20,091 nt of DNA from Baffinella frigidus (Eukaryota > Cryptophyceae > Cryptomonadales > Baffinellaceae): contig MU646386.1 in NCBI GenBank assembly GCA_026770585.1, forward strand, positions 853,377 to 873,467, read 5' to 3'. Numbering within the stretch: position 1 is the stretch's first letter; every line of letters starts with the position of its first letter. The translations under genes and the position numbers were made by a program. Positions 18,870-20,091 of this stretch are shown piece by piece. The notes beneath the pieces are model-generated. The model saw only the letters and a list, made by a program, of their open reading frames with translations. It did no database searches and was not told where the DNA came from.

Positions 18870-19467
18870 GTGAGACCGAATTTTGTAAAGCATCACATTG
18901 TGATGTCAACTTTCGGCCGCGAAAACAACTTAAACTTTTCACCGGTCGCAGCAATGCCGAGGATGCCGAATCCTCTGCCCTCACCTCGCCGGGGGGCATC
19001 ATGGTCACTGGCGACTGGAGCCTTCTTTTCGAACGCGTTTCTATTTGCGACGGTGGACGGGCTTTCGTGCGCGGGGCGCGTTCCTGTGCTCCACTCTCGC
19101 TTCCCCGCGGCGGGAATATGTTCGGCGGCCGCAAACCCCGGATGCGCGATCCTCTCTAGGCCCTCTCCCTTTCAGACACCCGCGGGATGTTCCTCGGTGC
19201 GCGCTCCTGCGAGATTGAGGCGAGGGGAGGGCTGTCGCACTCCGCTGCTCTTGTCGAGCGAATCTTCGGACGAGGAACGACGCTCGCTCTTCGCCAACCT
19301 CCCACCACAGCTGCAGAACAACTGGGTGCAGCTCGGGATGCTTATCGCGTTCTACGCGTTCCACGTCGGCGTGTTGTGCGCCCACACGTGCAGTATCCCC
19401 GTCTCGTGGCTCAAGCCCGGCGCCCTGCCGATAATCCTCCCGTTTGAGGTGATCTTCGGAACAGCAG
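18870..19467 (+). CDS. First exon of an unrecognised gene with a leader-like N-terminus
   Basis: An open frame of about 199 codons ends at AACAGCAG followed by GTGCGA (phase 1 donor). The sequence after that is a MITE-like element and intron-like repeats, so the frame beyond 19467 is probably not coding. Start codons at 18870, 18903, 18954 or 18963 are possible; 18954/18963 put a basic stretch (PSPRRG) before a hydrophobic run (AFFSNAFLFATV), as in a signal peptide. A Ser/Ala/Arg-rich stretch without acids follows, then an acidic SSESSDEERR and a conserved-looking NNWVQLGMLIAFYAFHVGVL with a possible membrane helix. Signal plus transit-like order hints at a secondary-plastid leader; this is inference. 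GC-rich third positions support coding. I do not recognise the family. The rest of the gene lies beyond the window. Confidence 0.55.
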
Positions 19468-19479
19468 GTGCGATCTGTC

Positions 19480-19617
19480 TGCCTCTGTCTCAGTCTATTT
19501 GGGCTCACCAATTTGGTGAGCCCGGGCTCTTTTCCGCTCCAAAGTTGACGAATTTATACCGCAAACCCAGCATGTCAACTTGAGAATAGTCGCTCAACCC
19601 GAGTGAGGTGGAGCTAG
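19480..19617 (+). mobile_element. MITE-like element in the intron of the plus-strand gene
   Basis: CTCTGTCTCAGTCTATTTGG ... CCCGAGTGAGGTGGAGCTAG. Near full length; an internal hairpin CTCACCAATTTGGTGAGCC. It starts 13 bases after the predicted splice donor. Confidence 0.8.
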
Positions 19618-19705
19618 GCTCTCTTTCAAATCGCCTTTCTTTCTTTCAAATCGCCTTTTTGGGGTCCCGTTTTATGAACTTATGTACTGGAGCCCGTCGA
19701 AATCC

Positions 19706-19843
19706 GAGCTCTGCCTCAGTCGGGTTGATTGACTATGTTTAGGTTGACAGGCTGGGTTCCCGGTACGAATTCGTCAACTCTGGAACGGAAAAGAGCCTGG
19801 CCTCACCAAATTGGCGAGACCGAATCAGACTGGGTCAGAGCTG
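19706..19843 (-). mobile_element. Second MITE-like element, inverted relative to the previous one
   Basis: GAGCTCTGCCTCAGTCGGGT ... CAGACTGGGTCAGAGCT. The 88-bp spacer contains a direct repeat of TTTCTTTCAAATCGCCTTT. Confidence 0.8.
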
Positions 19844-19934
19844 GGAACCACCTCCACCACATCACCCTTGTCACCCTTGTCAGGTCGCTCGACTCTGTAC
19901 TCGTTTTGCAACTTTCACACTCAAAACTTTCGAC

Positions 19935-20091
19935 TTTACACCATAAACCCTAAACCCTACACCCTAACCCCTACACCCTAAACTCTAAACCCTAAACCCT
20001 AAACCCTAAACCCTAAACCCCACACCGCAAACCCTAAACCCCAAACCCTAAACCCCAAACCCCAAACCCTAAACCCCAACCCCCAGCCCCC
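19935..20091. repeat. CCCTAAA array in the plus-strand gene's intron
   Basis: Telomere-type units with C-rich strand on plus: opposite to the arrays in the channel gene, but again C-rich on the transcript of its host gene. Runs to the window end. Confidence 0.92.

Noticed and set aside
1-20091. Window as a true chromosome end
   Set aside because: TTTAGGG arrays are short, degenerate, interrupted by exons, and change orientation with gene strand, so they are interstitial.

Overview
This window is nuclear DNA of a eukaryote. It is dominated by one very finely split gene on the minus strand. I could trace 30 short coding exons (46-120 nt) from position 17864 down to 538. Joined in silico, their reading phases agree at every one of the 29 junctions and give 718 codons of a polycystin-2 (PKD2/TRPP) type cation channel. 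It has a first membrane helix, a large extracellular polycystin (TOP) domain, helices S2-S6 with pore helix and filter, and a C-terminal tail with a coiled-coil-like segment. Neither end of the gene was found: the most 5' exon starts in mid-codon and the most 3' exon ends in mid-codon. The organism is unidentified. Plant-type telomere repeats (TTTAGGG) fill the introns, yet PKD channels are absent from land plants. A divergent gene has a leader that could be a signal or plastid-targeting sequence. Two GC splice donors are present. Together these suggest a protist alga, perhaps a dinoflagellate or relative; a green alga is also possible. This is inference.

Layout: 1-540 holds telomere-like repeats, worn copies of the last exon and a 52-bp tandem repeat. 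538-3957 encodes the C-terminal tail and S6. 4226-5682 encodes the pore, S5 and S4. 6146-7762 encodes S3 and S2. 8400-14060 encodes the extracellular domain. 14951-15032 encodes the first membrane helix. 16131-17864 encodes the N-terminal cytoplasmic part. 17870-18860 is repeat-rich DNA with no supported gene. 18870-19467 looks like the first exon of a second gene on the plus strand, arranged head-to-head with the channel gene. Its intron runs to the window end.

The most unusual property is what the introns contain. Nearly every intron is built from three materials: (a) degenerate telomere-type heptamer arrays, mostly oriented so that the pre-mRNA carries the C-rich CCCTAAA strand; (b) partial, decayed copies of the neighbouring exon, often with its splice site (20 or more such 'ghost exons'); (c) short inverted-repeat elements of a MITE-like family with ends CTAGCTCTGYCTCA. 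Some ghost exons keep frame, phase and splice sites and could be alternative exons, including one for S3 and a partial second pore exon.
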